NCBI RefSeq assembly: GCF_021365465.1
Contig: NZ_CP089932.1
Coordinates: 4,464,001 to 4,528,000, forward strand
DNA length: 64,000 nt
Source: Erwinia tracheiphila
GTDB lineage: Bacteria; Pseudomonadota; Gammaproteobacteria; Enterobacterales; Enterobacteriaceae
Reading direction: 5' to 3'
Shown here: positions 35,072-45,300 of the stretch, one piece after another
Layout: the number at the start of each line of letters is the position of its first letter
How positions within the stretch are numbered: the stretch's first letter is position 1
Translations under genes and position numbers: made by a program
Notes under the pieces: generated by a model
What the model was told of the DNA's origin: nothing
The model's input: the letters and a program-made list of their open reading frames with translations, nothing else
Databases searched by the model: none

Positions 35072-36286
35072 ATGTATATCCCGCGCCCGGCAAAACTGCT
35101 GTTCACCACTGATGACGCCTGGAACCGGTATATGGATAAACACGGGGACACCCTCAGCCCCTGGACCGTACTCTGCGTCGAGCGCATGCTCGCCTGCGGC
35201 ACTGCTGCCATGGGGGTGAAGCGATACTGCTGCGCCTCCCCGGACTGCACCCACACCCGCTTCTTCTGCCAGACCTGTAAATCAAAAGGCTGCAGCTCCT
35301 GCGGACATAAGGCCACGGAGCAGTGGATTACAGAGCAACAGCAAATTCTGCCCGACTGCGACTGGCAGCATATCACCTTCACCATGCCCCATCTGCTGTG
35401 GCCCTTTTTCAACAATAACTGGCCTCTGCTCAATGCCCTGTTCCGCGCAGCCACCCGCGCCATGCTCCGCTGGGCCAGAAAACAGGGTGTGGAAGTCGGT
35501 ATCTTCTGCGCCCTGCACACCTACGGTCGCCAGCTCAACCAGCATCCCCACATTCATCTCTCCGTCACCCGCGGCGGGCTTGATATTAAACACGGCGTAT
35601 GGCGCGACCTCTTCTTTAAAAAGCATGCCGTGGAGGAAATCTGGCGCGGAGCCGTCATCCGGCTGCTGCGCCACAGCTATGACCTGATTAACCCCGGCAG
35701 GCTGCCGGGGCTGGGGCATATCCACGACAAAAAACAGTGGCTGCGCTATCTGCAGGCGCAGTACGGGCGCCGCTGGAAGGTCCACTTCGCGAAGAAGACC
35801 CGGGGGGCCTGGCGGAGCGTCAAATATCTGGGCCGGTACCTGAAACGGCCCCCCGTGTCGGCGGCGAAGCTGAGGCACTACAGCGGCGGCGCGGTGGTGC
35901 ACCACTATTACGACCACCGTACGCAGCAGTACCGGCAGCAGACGCTGACGCAGGAAGATATGATCGGACGTTATATCAGCCATATCCCGGCGAAGCATTT
36001 TAAGATGGTGCGTTATTACGGTTTTTTATCAAACCGTAAACGGGGTAGCCTGCTGCCGAAGGTGTATGAAGCCCTGGAGATGGAAGCGCGGAAAAAACCG
36101 GAGAAGCCCGGCTTCGCCGCGCTGATGAAAGAATTTCTGCGCACGGATCCGTACAAATGCATTCTGTGCGGCAACCGACTGCGCTTCAGCAGTGCGCAGG
36201 CCGGGAGGCACGCGTCGGAGTTGGTGGCAGAAAGACTGCATAACATCGACCGGAAACGATGGCTTCTGGCACAGACTGCGGGATAA
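35072..36286 (+). CDS. IS91-family HUH (Y1-type) transposase
   Basis: A 404-residue intact transposase. N-terminal zinc-binding cysteines (YCCASPDC, FFCQTCKSKGCSSCG, about 50-85), the HUH motif HPHIHLS (about 158-164), and the catalytic tyrosine segment YLGRYLKRPPVSAAKL (about 251-266) are all in place, plus a C-terminal CILCG. It nicks single strands for rolling-circle transposition. It is one of the few intact transposase genes here. Confidence 0.92.
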   Translation: MYIPRPAKLLFTTDDAWNRYMDKHGDTLSPWTVLCVERMLACGTAAMGVKRYCCASPDCTHTRFFCQTCKSKGCSSCGHKATEQWITEQQQILPDCDWQHITFTMPHLLWPFFNNNWPLLNALFRAATRAMLRWARKQGVEVGIFCALHTYGRQLNQHPHIHLSVTRGGLDIKHGVWRDLFFKKHAVEEIWRGAVIRLLRHSYDLINPGRLPGLGHIHDKKQWLRYLQAQYGRRWKVHFAKKTRGAWRSVKYLGRYLKRPPVSAAKLRHYSGGAVVHHYYDHRTQQYRQQTLTQEDMIGRYISHIPAKHFKMVRYYGFLSNRKRGSLLPKVYEALEMEARKKPEKPGFAALMKEFLRTDPYKCILCGNRLRFSSAQAGRHASELVAERLHNIDRKRWLLAQTAG

Positions 36287-36461
36287 GTGCGTCTGAAAAA
36301 CAGCTTTCAGGTTAAAAACGCGCCGCAAATGCCATTTTATGACCATAACGTTCCCGATGGCACATCATTACTGCATTACAGACACTGCTGCTCATGGTCA
36401 GGAAATTTTTAAAACGATGATTCAGTTTCCTAACCATGAACATGAGTTTTACTATACGTCT

Positions 36462-36516
36462 GTTTCTGAAAAAAAGAGCAAGGCTCCGCGCTTTGCATCC
36501 CTCTTTTTTCAGAAAC
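36462..36516. terminator. Long bidirectional hairpin between IS91 and the cupin gene
   Basis: GTTTCTGAA..AAGAG (from 36462) pairs with CTCTT..CAGAAAC (to 36516) over about 16 bp; A and T runs inside the arms give terminator character on both strands. It lies past the stop of the cupin gene. Confidence 0.7.
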
Positions 36517-36546
36517 GCTATCTGACCATGACGCCAGAAAAGCAGC

Positions 36547-36870
36547 TCAAAAATAACGCTCAGTCAACAATGAACAAAATGTGCCACTGTCTGTCCTTGA
36601 ACAATGTGCTTTTGCATCATCTGCAACCTGCCAACTCATGCCTGCGGTCAATGTAAACCTGCGTCCGTCGTCCAGTTCAATATGAAGTTCGCCAGAAAGA
36701 CACAGCAAGGTCTGCCCTTTCGTACACCAGTGGTCAGCCAGATAACCAGCCATTTTAACGCGAACCTCACTAGAATGCGGCGTCTTACAGAGTGCTTTGC
36801 CTCTTTCTCCACGATGTTCAGTTGCCGGAGGAGCTGACCATGCGGTGGTGGCAAACGGAATATCTTTCAT
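36547..36870 (-). CDS. DHCW-motif cupin fold protein
   Basis: A roughly 107-residue cupin with MKDIPFATTAW at the start, the family motif in GYLADHWCTKGQTLLCLSGELHIEL, and FTLTAGMSWQVADDAKAH with the metal-site histidine. Function of the family is unknown. I start at the conserved MKDIPF (36870); in-frame ATGs at 36882-36885 and 36960 are possible. Confidence 0.75.
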   Translation of the reverse strand: MKDIPFATTAWSAPPATEHRGERGKALCKTPHSSEVRVKMAGYLADHWCTKGQTLLCLSGELHIELDDGRRFTLTAGMSWQVADDAKAHCSRTDSGTFCSLLTERYF

Positions 36871-36960
36871 ATTCACGATCATCATCCCCTGTTCTGGCTT
36901 TTTTCTGTCGTTCGGTGACGCACTCCCACGGTATTTAACTGCGAGTACATCGCTCAACAA

Positions 36961-37268
36961 ACTTGCGCGCTAACAGCTTATTCTTACAACCACTTTTTAA
37001 CATCATTGCTCATAAGGCTGGAATATTTTAAGCACAGTGGAAAGAAGTTATCTAAAGTGATTTCAGGTGTGAATTATGCTACATCTTTGGAAGGCGATAT
37101 ACTTAATACAGCTGAATATGCGTTCAGGTAGTCTGATTCCAGCGTTAATACGCTGTCTGCAAGTCAGATCACCTTACCGAACCCGCACCATTTCGTCAGA
37201 TATGCTATTTTTATGCTGTCGAACAGGAGGGGGCTGATTGGAAAATAGTTAATTACAGGGTGTTTTAT
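36961..37268. promoter_or_regulatory. Upstream region of proP
   Basis: This gap of about 300 bp should contain the osmotically controlled proP promoter and the promoter of the cupin gene. I see no gene and cannot place CRP or Fis sites reliably. Confidence 0.4.
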
Positions 37269-38774
37269 ATGAAACTACGTAGGAAACGTGTTAAGCCAAT
37301 TGGCTTAAAAGACGTAACCATCATTGACGATGCCAGATTACGCAAAGCCATTACCGCTGCATCCCTTGGCAATGCCATGGAGTGGTTTGATTTCGGGGTC
37401 TACGGTTTTGTTGCTTATGCGCTTGGTCAGGTTTTCTTCCCTGGTGCCGATCCGGGTTTACAAATGATCGCCGCACTGGCTACCTTCTCCGTTCCGTTCT
37501 TGATTCGTCCATTGGGTGGCATATTTTTTGGTGCGCTGGGAGACAAATATGGCCGCCAGAAAATCCTTTCTATTACGATTATCATTATGTCGGTCAGTAC
37601 ATTTTGTATTGGTCTGATCCCCTCACATGCCTCAATCGGCATCTGGGCACCCATCCTGCTGTTGATCTGTAAGATGGCGCAGGGCTTTTCAGTCGGTGGC
37701 GAATACACCGGCGCATCTATTTTTGTTGCAGAATATTCGCCGGATCGTAAGCGCGGCTTTATGGGAAGCTGGCTGGATTTCGGTTCTATCGCCGGGTTCG
37801 TTTTCGGTGCCGGCCTCGTGGTACTGATATCAACCATGATTGGTGAAGCGAGATTCCTTGAGTGGGGCTGGCGTATTCCATTCTTTGTCGCGTTGCCACT
37901 GGGCATTATTGGCCTCTATCTGCGGCATGCACTGGAAGAAACGCCCGCTTTCCAACAGCATGTTGATAAGCTGGAGCAGGGGGACCGCGAAGGTCTGAGC
38001 AGCGGCCCACAATTTTCTTTCAGAGAGATTGCCAGCAAGCATTGGAAAAGTCTGTTGGCCTGCATTGGTCTGGTTATTTCGACCAATGTTACCTACTACA
38101 TGCTGCTGACGTATATGCCAAGCTACCTTTCTCATAATCTGCACTATTCCGAAGATCATGGCGTGCTGATTATTATCGCTATCATGATAGGCATGCTGTT
38201 TGTGCAGCCGATTATGGGCCTGATGAGCGATAAATTTGGCCGTCGTCCGTTTGTTATCGTCGGCAGTATTGCTCTGCTGGTGCTGTCAATACCCTGCTTT
38301 ATGCTGATCAACAGTAACGTAATGGGGCTTATTTTTGCTGGATTACTGGTTCTGGCTGTGGTGCTGAACTGCTTCACTGGTGTGATGGCGTCATCGCTTC
38401 CGGCGATGTTCCCGACACATATCCGCTACAGCGCGTTAGCCAGCGCCTTTAATATCTCCGTGCTGGTGGCAGGTTTAACGCCTACGCTGGCGGCATGGCT
38501 GGTAGAAACCACCGCTAATCTGTATATGCCCGCTTACTATCTGATGGTGGTGGCGGCCATCGGCCTGATAACGGGCATTATGATGAAAGAAACGGCGAAT
38601 AAGCCGCTGAGGGGAGCCAAACCAGCGGCTTCAGATATCAGCGAGGCGAAAGAGCTTTTACAGGAACATCACGATAATATCGAAAGCAAGATTGAAGAAA
38701 TCAGCAGCCAGATTGCCGAGCTGGAAGAAAAGCGTAAGCATCTGATTAGTCAGCATCCCCATATCAACGGATAA
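37269..38774 (+). CDS. proP: ProP, osmoprotectant/proton symporter
   Basis: A 501-residue MFS symporter for proline, betaine and related osmolytes at the inner membrane. The N-terminus (RKRVKPIGLKDVTIIDDARL) and the MFS signature GDKYGRQKILS are family-typical, and the C-terminal tail (about 455-495, EEISSQIAELEEKRKHLISQ) forms the coiled coil known to tune the osmotic threshold. I start at MKLRRKRVKP (37269), as in Escherichia. A clear terminator follows at 38793-38818. Confidence 0.94.
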   Translation: MKLRRKRVKPIGLKDVTIIDDARLRKAITAASLGNAMEWFDFGVYGFVAYALGQVFFPGADPGLQMIAALATFSVPFLIRPLGGIFFGALGDKYGRQKILSITIIIMSVSTFCIGLIPSHASIGIWAPILLLICKMAQGFSVGGEYTGASIFVAEYSPDRKRGFMGSWLDFGSIAGFVFGAGLVVLISTMIGEARFLEWGWRIPFFVALPLGIIGLYLRHALEETPAFQQHVDKLEQGDREGLSSGPQFSFREIASKHWKSLLACIGLVISTNVTYYMLLTYMPSYLSHNLHYSEDHGVLIIIAIMIGMLFVQPIMGLMSDKFGRRPFVIVGSIALLVLSIPCFMLINSNVMGLIFAGLLVLAVVLNCFTGVMASSLPAMFPTHIRYSALASAFNISVLVAGLTPTLAAWLVETTANLYMPAYYLMVVAAIGLITGIMMKETANKPLRGAKPAASDISEAKELLQEHHDNIESKIEEISSQIAELEEKRKHLISQHPHING

Positions 38775-38792
38775 GCCTCTTTCTGACATGTT

Positions 38793-38818
38793 AAAGCCCG
38801 CGATGATCGCGGGCTTTT
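38793..38818 (+). terminator. proP terminator
   Basis: AAAGCCCGCGA (38793-38803) pairs perfectly with TCGCGGGCTTT (38807-38817), loop TGA, then a T run. The symmetric A/T ends also suit the convergent gene at 38859. Confidence 0.9.
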
Positions 38819-38858
38819 CTTTTGTGTCGCGTCTACCAAAAGCAGCTCAATGCTGGTG

Positions 38859-39962
38859 TTATTGACTGTTGTCCAGCTGTGTCCAGTAGGTTCCCGTTTC
38901 CGGGACAGGCAGAAACTCGCGGTTCATCTGCTCCAGCGTTTTTGCCGGGTCAAGATCGCTGAACAGCCTGGGATGGAAGACTTTTGCAAACATTTCCACG
39001 TCAAGCAGATGCCACGGACTTATATAAAAATTATGCCAGACCGCCAGCGCTTTGCCATGACGAATAGCCGGGAGCGTGGACAATACGTTTTCCTGCTGTA
39101 GTGCCTGAACAAAGCTTTGCTGTGCCTGTTTTGGGTTAACCTGCGGACCAAGCTGTAGCTGCCCTGCCTGCGTCGGTCCGGCCATACCGGTGACGATGTA
39201 GACGTTGGGATCCGCCGCTATCACCGCTTCTGGCGAAATCTGCCCGAATACGCTGCTAAAACGCTCCGCCGCGATATTGTTACCCCCCGCAAAAGCCAGT
39301 AAATCAGCCATATTGCCGTGTCCAACCGTGGTACAGCACACTTCCCGTCTGCCGATGTGTAACTGCAACATCACACGGGGTCTTTCCGGTTTTGCCTGCT
39401 GCAAACGATCGCGGATCAGATTCATATGCTGCTGATAAAACGCAATAAACCGCTGTGCTTTCGCCTGCTGGTTGAACACTTCCCCGAGAATCTCCAGACT
39501 GGGCACCGTATTTTTTAGCTGATCAACACGCGTGTCGACATAGACCACCGGAATCCCTGCATCGGTCAGCTGCTGTTGCAAGCTGTCATGGTTACTGGCC
39601 TGTTTGGCATAAACCGACAGAATGACCAGGTCCGGGTGAAGCGCGATGACCTTTTCCGCACTGACCTGGGCATAGTTAGTCGTGCCGATAAACGGGATCT
39701 TTTTGATCTCCGGGAAGGCGGTGGTGTAGCGATCCCAGGTCTGACGATCGTACCGTGGCAGATCGCCCGGCCAGCCCACCATGCGTCGGACCGGATTTCC
39801 CTGTTCCACCAGTGCAAGGGTATAAATCAGCCTTCCCTCACCCAGCACAATTCTCTGGGGATTGTCGGGGATCTGTACTTTACGTTGCAGAATGTCGGTA
39901 ACAGTTTTGGCCTGTACCACACTGCTGACGAGCAGCAGTGCAAAGATCAGCGCGTTTTTCAT
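38859..39962 (-). CDS. Periplasmic iron-siderophore (or haem) ABC transporter binding protein
   Basis: A 367-residue binding protein of the FepB/BtuF class. Signal peptide residues 1-18 (ending VVQA), then KVQIPDNPQRIVLGEGRLIY, EKVIALHPDLVIL and SPEAVIAADPNVYIVTGM. The ligand cannot be told from sequence. It starts 13 nt after the stop of the TonB-dependent receptor gene, so they are one operon. No permease or ATPase gene is adjacent, so it must share those of another locus. Confidence 0.8.
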   Translation of the reverse strand: MKNALIFALLLVSSVVQAKTVTDILQRKVQIPDNPQRIVLGEGRLIYTLALVEQGNPVRRMVGWPGDLPRYDRQTWDRYTTAFPEIKKIPFIGTTNYAQVSAEKVIALHPDLVILSVYAKQASNHDSLQQQLTDAGIPVVYVDTRVDQLKNTVPSLEILGEVFNQQAKAQRFIAFYQQHMNLIRDRLQQAKPERPRVMLQLHIGRREVCCTTVGHGNMADLLAFAGGNNIAAERFSSVFGQISPEAVIAADPNVYIVTGMAGPTQAGQLQLGPQVNPKQAQQSFVQALQQENVLSTLPAIRHGKALAVWHNFYISPWHLLDVEMFAKVFHPRLFSDLDPAKTLEQMNREFLPVPETGTYWTQLDNSQ

Positions 39963-39974
39963 CGGGTTCTCTAA

Positions 39975-42107
39975 TCAGAAATCGACAGCGGCCTGGAGGT
40001 AAACCACGCGAGGTTCACCTTCACTTACGCGAATATTGCCGGCGCTGGATTCGTAATATTCTTTATTAAACAAGTTGTTGATATTCAGCTTCAGCTGCGT
40101 GTGTTTGCCCACCAGCTTGCTGTCCCATGCTACAAAAGTATCGGCAACGGTATAGTCCGGCATGGTAAAGCTGTTTTCAGGGTCACCAGCACGGCTGCCA
40201 ACATAACGAGCGCCACCACCGACCCGTAATTCGCCAGGCAGCCAGGAGAATCGCAGGGTGCGGCTCAGATACAGGCTGGCCATGTTGGTTGGTGCATTCA
40301 CCAGGCGGTTACCGACGTTATCCGGGTTAACGTCATCTTCGACAATTTTCGTTTTGTCGTAGCTGTAGTTGGCAATCACATTCCAGTCCTGAGTGAACTC
40401 ACCATTAATTTCAACCTCTGCTCCAGTGGAATGCGCTTTCGGGATATTGCGCGTTACGCCGTTTATGTAAACCGACATATCTTTTTCATCAATGCGGTAC
40501 AGCGCCAGCGTGGCTGACAAGGCCGGCACAACCTGCCATTTCGCTCCCATTTCATAAGTCGTGCCTTTTTCAGTAGAGGCCACGTTACCGTCGTCATCCG
40601 TTTCTGTGGGAGGGGTGAATGACTGGCTATAGCTGCCGTAAAGCGAAACGTCAGGCAGGATTTTATACACCAGCCCCGCCTGTGGCAGGAAAGCGTCACC
40701 CCGATCGTTCAACGTGCTGGTCGGATTAACAAAACCATTACTCCCGGTTTGCGTATAAAACTGATAGCGTCCGCCCAGTACCGCGATCCACTTGTCGGTG
40801 AGGTGAATACTGTCTTTAGCAAAAACCGTGCGGCTGTAAAGATTCGTGCGAATATTGCTGAGGCTGTCGCTGTAGGTGCTGCTACTGATTATGGGTTCTT
40901 CACCATATACCGGATCGTACATGTTGAAGGTATTGGATACTTTAGAACGGTATGAGTAAGCCTTGTAGGTTTCATTCTGCTCGTAGTCCACGCCGAGCGT
41001 CACATCATGCTGCATCCCCGCGATCTCCGGGCTGCCGCCAATATCCCAGGAGAGATAGGTTGTCTGATGATTGAATCCCCGGTTTGCATCGGCACGACGT
41101 GAAACAATGCCTGTTGTAGGGTTAATTGCGGTGGCGCGAACTTCATTGCTGTCGTAGCAGCGCTGCATCCAGGCATAGTTGAAATGCGTATCCCAGGTTT
41201 CATCCAGCGTGTAAGCGAAATTGAAGTTCAGACGCTTGTGTTTCCCCCAGGCGTGGTTCGCACTGTCATCCAGCCGCTGGTTATAGGGAATATTGAGTGG
41301 TTTGTTGTTAATAAATGCCGTTCCCCGGTCATAGGGAATATCGTATTTATACTCGACATAGCTGAGATTGAATGAGGCCTTTTCACCCATCCAACTGAGT
41401 GAAGAGGCAACAAGCGTATGTTCGTTCACACCAAAATTGCGCCAGTAATCTTCCCGCTGGCGTTCTGCAATCATACGAAAAGCAAAGCCGTTACCCAAAG
41501 GCCCGGTTACGTCTACGGTACCCGTTCCTCCACCAAAACTGCTGGATTCACCGCTTATATGGGTGTTCCATTCATACCGTGGCTTTTTGCTTACCAGATT
41601 GATCACGCCGCCAGGATTGAGAATGCCATACATCAGCGAAGCAGAGCCTTTCAGTACTTCAACATGATCAATGGTCGAATCCATCGACAGTCCCTGATTG
41701 CTGCGCACGCCGTCAAGGAAGGTCGAGCCATCAGAGTTCGCGCCAAAACCTCGCTTAACAAAACCATCCTCTGTACCGCCCAGCGTGTTGCTCTGGGTAA
41801 TACCGCTGACAAATTTTACGGCATCGTTAACGGTTTTAACCTGATAGTCCTTGATGACCTGCGGCGTAACAACGCTGATCGACTGCGGGGTTTCATTACG
41901 TGGCGTGGCGGTTCTCGTGGCTATCGTGGCGGTGTCCTGGCTGTAACTGCCGCTGGTTTCAGGCAGTTCAGCGTTAACCATCAGAGTTTGATCTTTTGCG
42001 GTATCCGCAGCCATAGCTCCGCTGCTAAGAAGTGAAGCAAAAATAACCGACTGCGTTTTTCCACTGAGGCGATAAAAAGTGACAAAGTGAGTGAATGGCG
42101 ATTTCAT
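39975..42107 (-). CDS. TonB-dependent siderophore receptor
   Basis: A 710-residue outer-membrane receptor. The signal peptide ends near AMA (about 34), a TonB-box-like stretch follows (DQTLMVNA), the plug runs over about 60-190 (ETPQSISVVTPQVIKDYQ, FVKRGFGANSDGSTFLDGVR, VEVLKGSASLMYG, PGGVINLVSKKP), and the barrel ends with LQAAVDF and terminal Phe. The closest pattern is the FhuA/FoxA/FpvA group of hydroxamate receptors; substrate is not certain. It is first in an operon with the binding protein and has a Fur-box-like site upstream. Confidence 0.88.
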   Translation of the reverse strand: MKSPFTHFVTFYRLSGKTQSVIFASLLSSGAMAADTAKDQTLMVNAELPETSGSYSQDTATIATRTATPRNETPQSISVVTPQVIKDYQVKTVNDAVKFVSGITQSNTLGGTEDGFVKRGFGANSDGSTFLDGVRSNQGLSMDSTIDHVEVLKGSASLMYGILNPGGVINLVSKKPRYEWNTHISGESSSFGGGTGTVDVTGPLGNGFAFRMIAERQREDYWRNFGVNEHTLVASSLSWMGEKASFNLSYVEYKYDIPYDRGTAFINNKPLNIPYNQRLDDSANHAWGKHKRLNFNFAYTLDETWDTHFNYAWMQRCYDSNEVRATAINPTTGIVSRRADANRGFNHQTTYLSWDIGGSPEIAGMQHDVTLGVDYEQNETYKAYSYRSKVSNTFNMYDPVYGEEPIISSSTYSDSLSNIRTNLYSRTVFAKDSIHLTDKWIAVLGGRYQFYTQTGSNGFVNPTSTLNDRGDAFLPQAGLVYKILPDVSLYGSYSQSFTPPTETDDDGNVASTEKGTTYEMGAKWQVVPALSATLALYRIDEKDMSVYINGVTRNIPKAHSTGAEVEINGEFTQDWNVIANYSYDKTKIVEDDVNPDNVGNRLVNAPTNMASLYLSRTLRFSWLPGELRVGGGARYVGSRAGDPENSFTMPDYTVADTFVAWDSKLVGKHTQLKLNINNLFNKEYYESSAGNIRVSEGEPRVVYLQAAVDF

Positions 42108-42139
42108 AATGTAGCGAATGGGTTGTTTTTTTGTTCACG

Positions 42140-42158
42140 AATGATAATTAGTTTCATT
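42140..42158 (-). promoter_or_regulatory. Fur-box-like site before the siderophore receptor
   Basis: AATGATAATTAGTTTCATT matches the 19-bp Fur consensus (GATAATGATAATCATTATC) at most positions in one register, and another GGCATTATCAAT follows. It lies about 35 bp upstream of the receptor gene, so iron repression is likely. Confidence 0.6.
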
Positions 42159-42305
42159 GGCATTATCAATTTGACAGCCCGTGTAATTTTATCACTACTA
42201 CATTTGCAACATTCTCTATGCCTTTAGCAACCCTCGCTTTATGTCACCACTCTCGTTTAAAATTAAAAAAGCTTACAAGACAATACATTGTAAGCCTGTC
42301 TGCCC

Positions 42306-45300
42306 TCAGAACTGATACCTGATACCCAGGTTACCGTTGTAACCTTCCAGCCCGGTATTTGTAGTGCGAATGTAGCTGGCTTCAGCATAAAGATTTAACC
42401 GATCAGCCACCTTACCCGTGATTCCTGCACCTGCCTGCCAGTAACCTTTACCGGCCCGTGGCCGGAATGTGTGATCGTCAACGATCATGCCAGGTGTTTG
42501 TCCAAGCTGGCGTACAAGATCCAGTTTTAAATAAGGCTGCACTTTAGCCGCATCGTAGAACAGTCGGCCCCCCCATCGCGCTTGCCCTGTCATGATATTT
42601 TGACCTTTTAATTTCATGCTACTGGCATAACCCTCGCGGATATTCATATATTGCCCCAGCAGCTGAAACTGTGGCTCGATGCCGATCTGCTTATAGAAGA
42701 TGAATGGCTTGCCAACTTCGGCAGAAAGCAGCGCGCTGTAGCTGGTCATATTTGCCTGAGTGAGGCTGCTGAACCGATTACTGTAGCGGGTGAGCTGTGC
42801 GATAGTGTCAAGATAACTGCCGTCGTCGTGCCAGAAGGTAAGGTAGCTGCCTGCGCCGTAAGCGGTGGTTTCGGTCTTACCAACCCATGTGGAGAGCCCT
42901 TCCCTCAGGCTACGAACATTATCATGATTGCTGTTACTAACACGCCCCAGCGTTAACATCGGGCCGGCTTTTACGTGCCAACCACGGTTGAGATCCTGGT
43001 GAAGTACGTCACCACCCAGCTGGACAAATACACTGTTAGCGTTATAAGCGAAACGACCTGAACGATAGCGATCGTGACGTCCGTAGGTTCTTCCCCAAAA
43101 CGTACTGCCAGCCTGGTAGGCCCCTTCACGCACGCGGTAATTCCCTGCAGACTGGAAGCCGTAAGCAGCATTCATATACGGTGCTATGGTGTAGCCCGCA
43201 ATCTCAGGACGCCAGGTGGTCACATCATCACTATCTGTGGTACCACTGTCTGTCGAATCGTCGTCTGTCGCATCCGGCGTATAGGAAGATTGCAGATACC
43301 AGCTATTTTCACCTACGCGGTTGAGAAAATATTCATATAGCCCGGCAACGACACTCCCTTTTTGAGTAAAATTTGCCAGACTGGCATCCCCGGCCACCTT
43401 GACCATCAAAATACCGACGCCGGTCAACGCCCCCATGCCATTTTGATTCATCACACTCAAAGTGAAATCACCGATTGCATTTCCCTCCACCAGGATTCTG
43501 TCCGTGGAACACTGGTCATCACCCAGTTCAGTTCGCAGAATAAATTCACCGGATCCGGTCAGATCGCCGGTTACCGTTAACGTACTGAAACTAACGTTAC
43601 TACTGACCGATGTTGTGCTATCAGCACGGCTATCGGCGAGCAGACTGACATAGCGGCTCAAACGTGTATCCGCGCGGGATGCCGTGTCGGCGCTGGTGTC
43701 GCGACCAAAAGAAACCACGCCGTCGTGTTGCAGATCAACCACCGTAGCATCACCATTTATCAGCCAGCTACTGGTGCTGTCGAGCGTAAGCTGACTGACA
43801 TTCTGCGTGATACCAACCAGACGTGAATAATTGCTCAGGGCAACGGTAAGCGTGTCCTGAACGCTGTCTGCAATAATATTTCCCAGCAGAGAAACATTAT
43901 CTGAGGCCGCCACCGTCATCGTTGAGTGAGTCACCACACCCACATCATCTTCCGTGGACATCGCCCTTAACGCCACACCATCACCGCCGGTAATCACCGT
44001 CCCGTTTCGCAGATCCAGTTCAAGATCGCTTCCCTGCGCCATCACCGCCGTAGACTGCTCGCTGGTCAGGACCACGTTGTCCAGCGTAACAGTGCTCTGC
44101 TGTCCGTCAGCATGTGAAGTGGCAAGCATGCCCACCGCCTGACCGATCGTGCTCAGTTGACTGTTACTGACCGTGAGCGTGGAGAGGGACGTTTGTAGTG
44201 CCGTAGCACTGCTACCCGACGTGCTGACGGTAATGCCGTCGGCAATGATGTCAGCATCATTCTGCGCTAACAGCCCTGCGCTTTCATCGCCCATTGTGGT
44301 TAACGTGGAATTAAGCAAAGTGATGCTGCCACCATTCAGGGCTTTAGCCGCTGAGGATGCCGCGCTACTGGTAATAATGCTACTGTCCTCGATGGCAATC
44401 GTGCTCCCTGAGCCGGAGCTAAACAGAGCCGGGGCAGTTGCTCCTGAAGTGGTAATGGCAACATCGGAAGCAGTTAATACGCCTGCTGCCATCACAAACA
44501 GTCCATAGCCTCCCATTCCGCTGGTGGTGACCGCTGAATCACTGAGTGCCATTGCGCCGCCACGCGTCATCGCACCATAGCTGAATGTGCCAGACGTGGT
44601 GATATCCAGTCCACTGCCTTTCGCCTGATACTCCGTGTAATACCCGTAGCCGTAATTGCCATAAGTGGTGAGCACGCTGTCGGTCACCACACTCGTTCCG
44701 CTTTGGCCGTTTACCGCGAGTGAACCGGTTCCCCTTGTGGTGAAGGTGCTACCGGTAACGTCCAGCGTTGAAGATGCGTGGGCCAGCCATACGCCATGTG
44801 CGCTGTTTCCGCTCGTCACATAGCTGCCCCCTGTCACCGTCGCGGACGCATCAATATTGACATCAAGACCAAGACCAAACCTTTGGGTGGTGGCAACATT
44901 CACATTGTTCAGTGTCGCACTGCCACCCAATAAGCGGATGCCGGTGAAACCTGAGTGAATATTGCTATCCGTCAGCGTTAATGTGCCCCCCTTGCCTGCC
45001 AGAATGGCTGGCATCGTCGTTGAAACGGAGGTGACGTCCAGCTGATTACCAGTAAGAGAACTGTTATAAAGCGCGATGCCATACGCACCCATGCTACTGT
45101 TCTGATCGATATCAATATTGTTTAACGTGGCGCTAGCCCCGCCTGACATATAAAGTGCTGTAGAGCTGGTCCCGCTGGTAATAAGCTGCACATTGTCGGC
45201 CTCCAGGGTGCCTGCGGACATATACAGTGCGTGGGATATAGCGCCCGTTGTGGAAATGACTGCATCCGTTAACGATAAGGTTGAGCCTATTGCCTGCACG

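Larger units (their letters stand above)
34530..36350 (+). mobile_element. IS91-family element
   Basis: Two adjacent intact genes of IS91-type elements: a small accessory gene and an HUH transposase, with no terminal inverted repeats visible, as expected for rolling-circle elements. Borders are approximate; GAAC at about 34534 and GTTC at about 36350 could be target-related tetranucleotides. It sits just upstream of broken yhhS. Confidence 0.75.
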
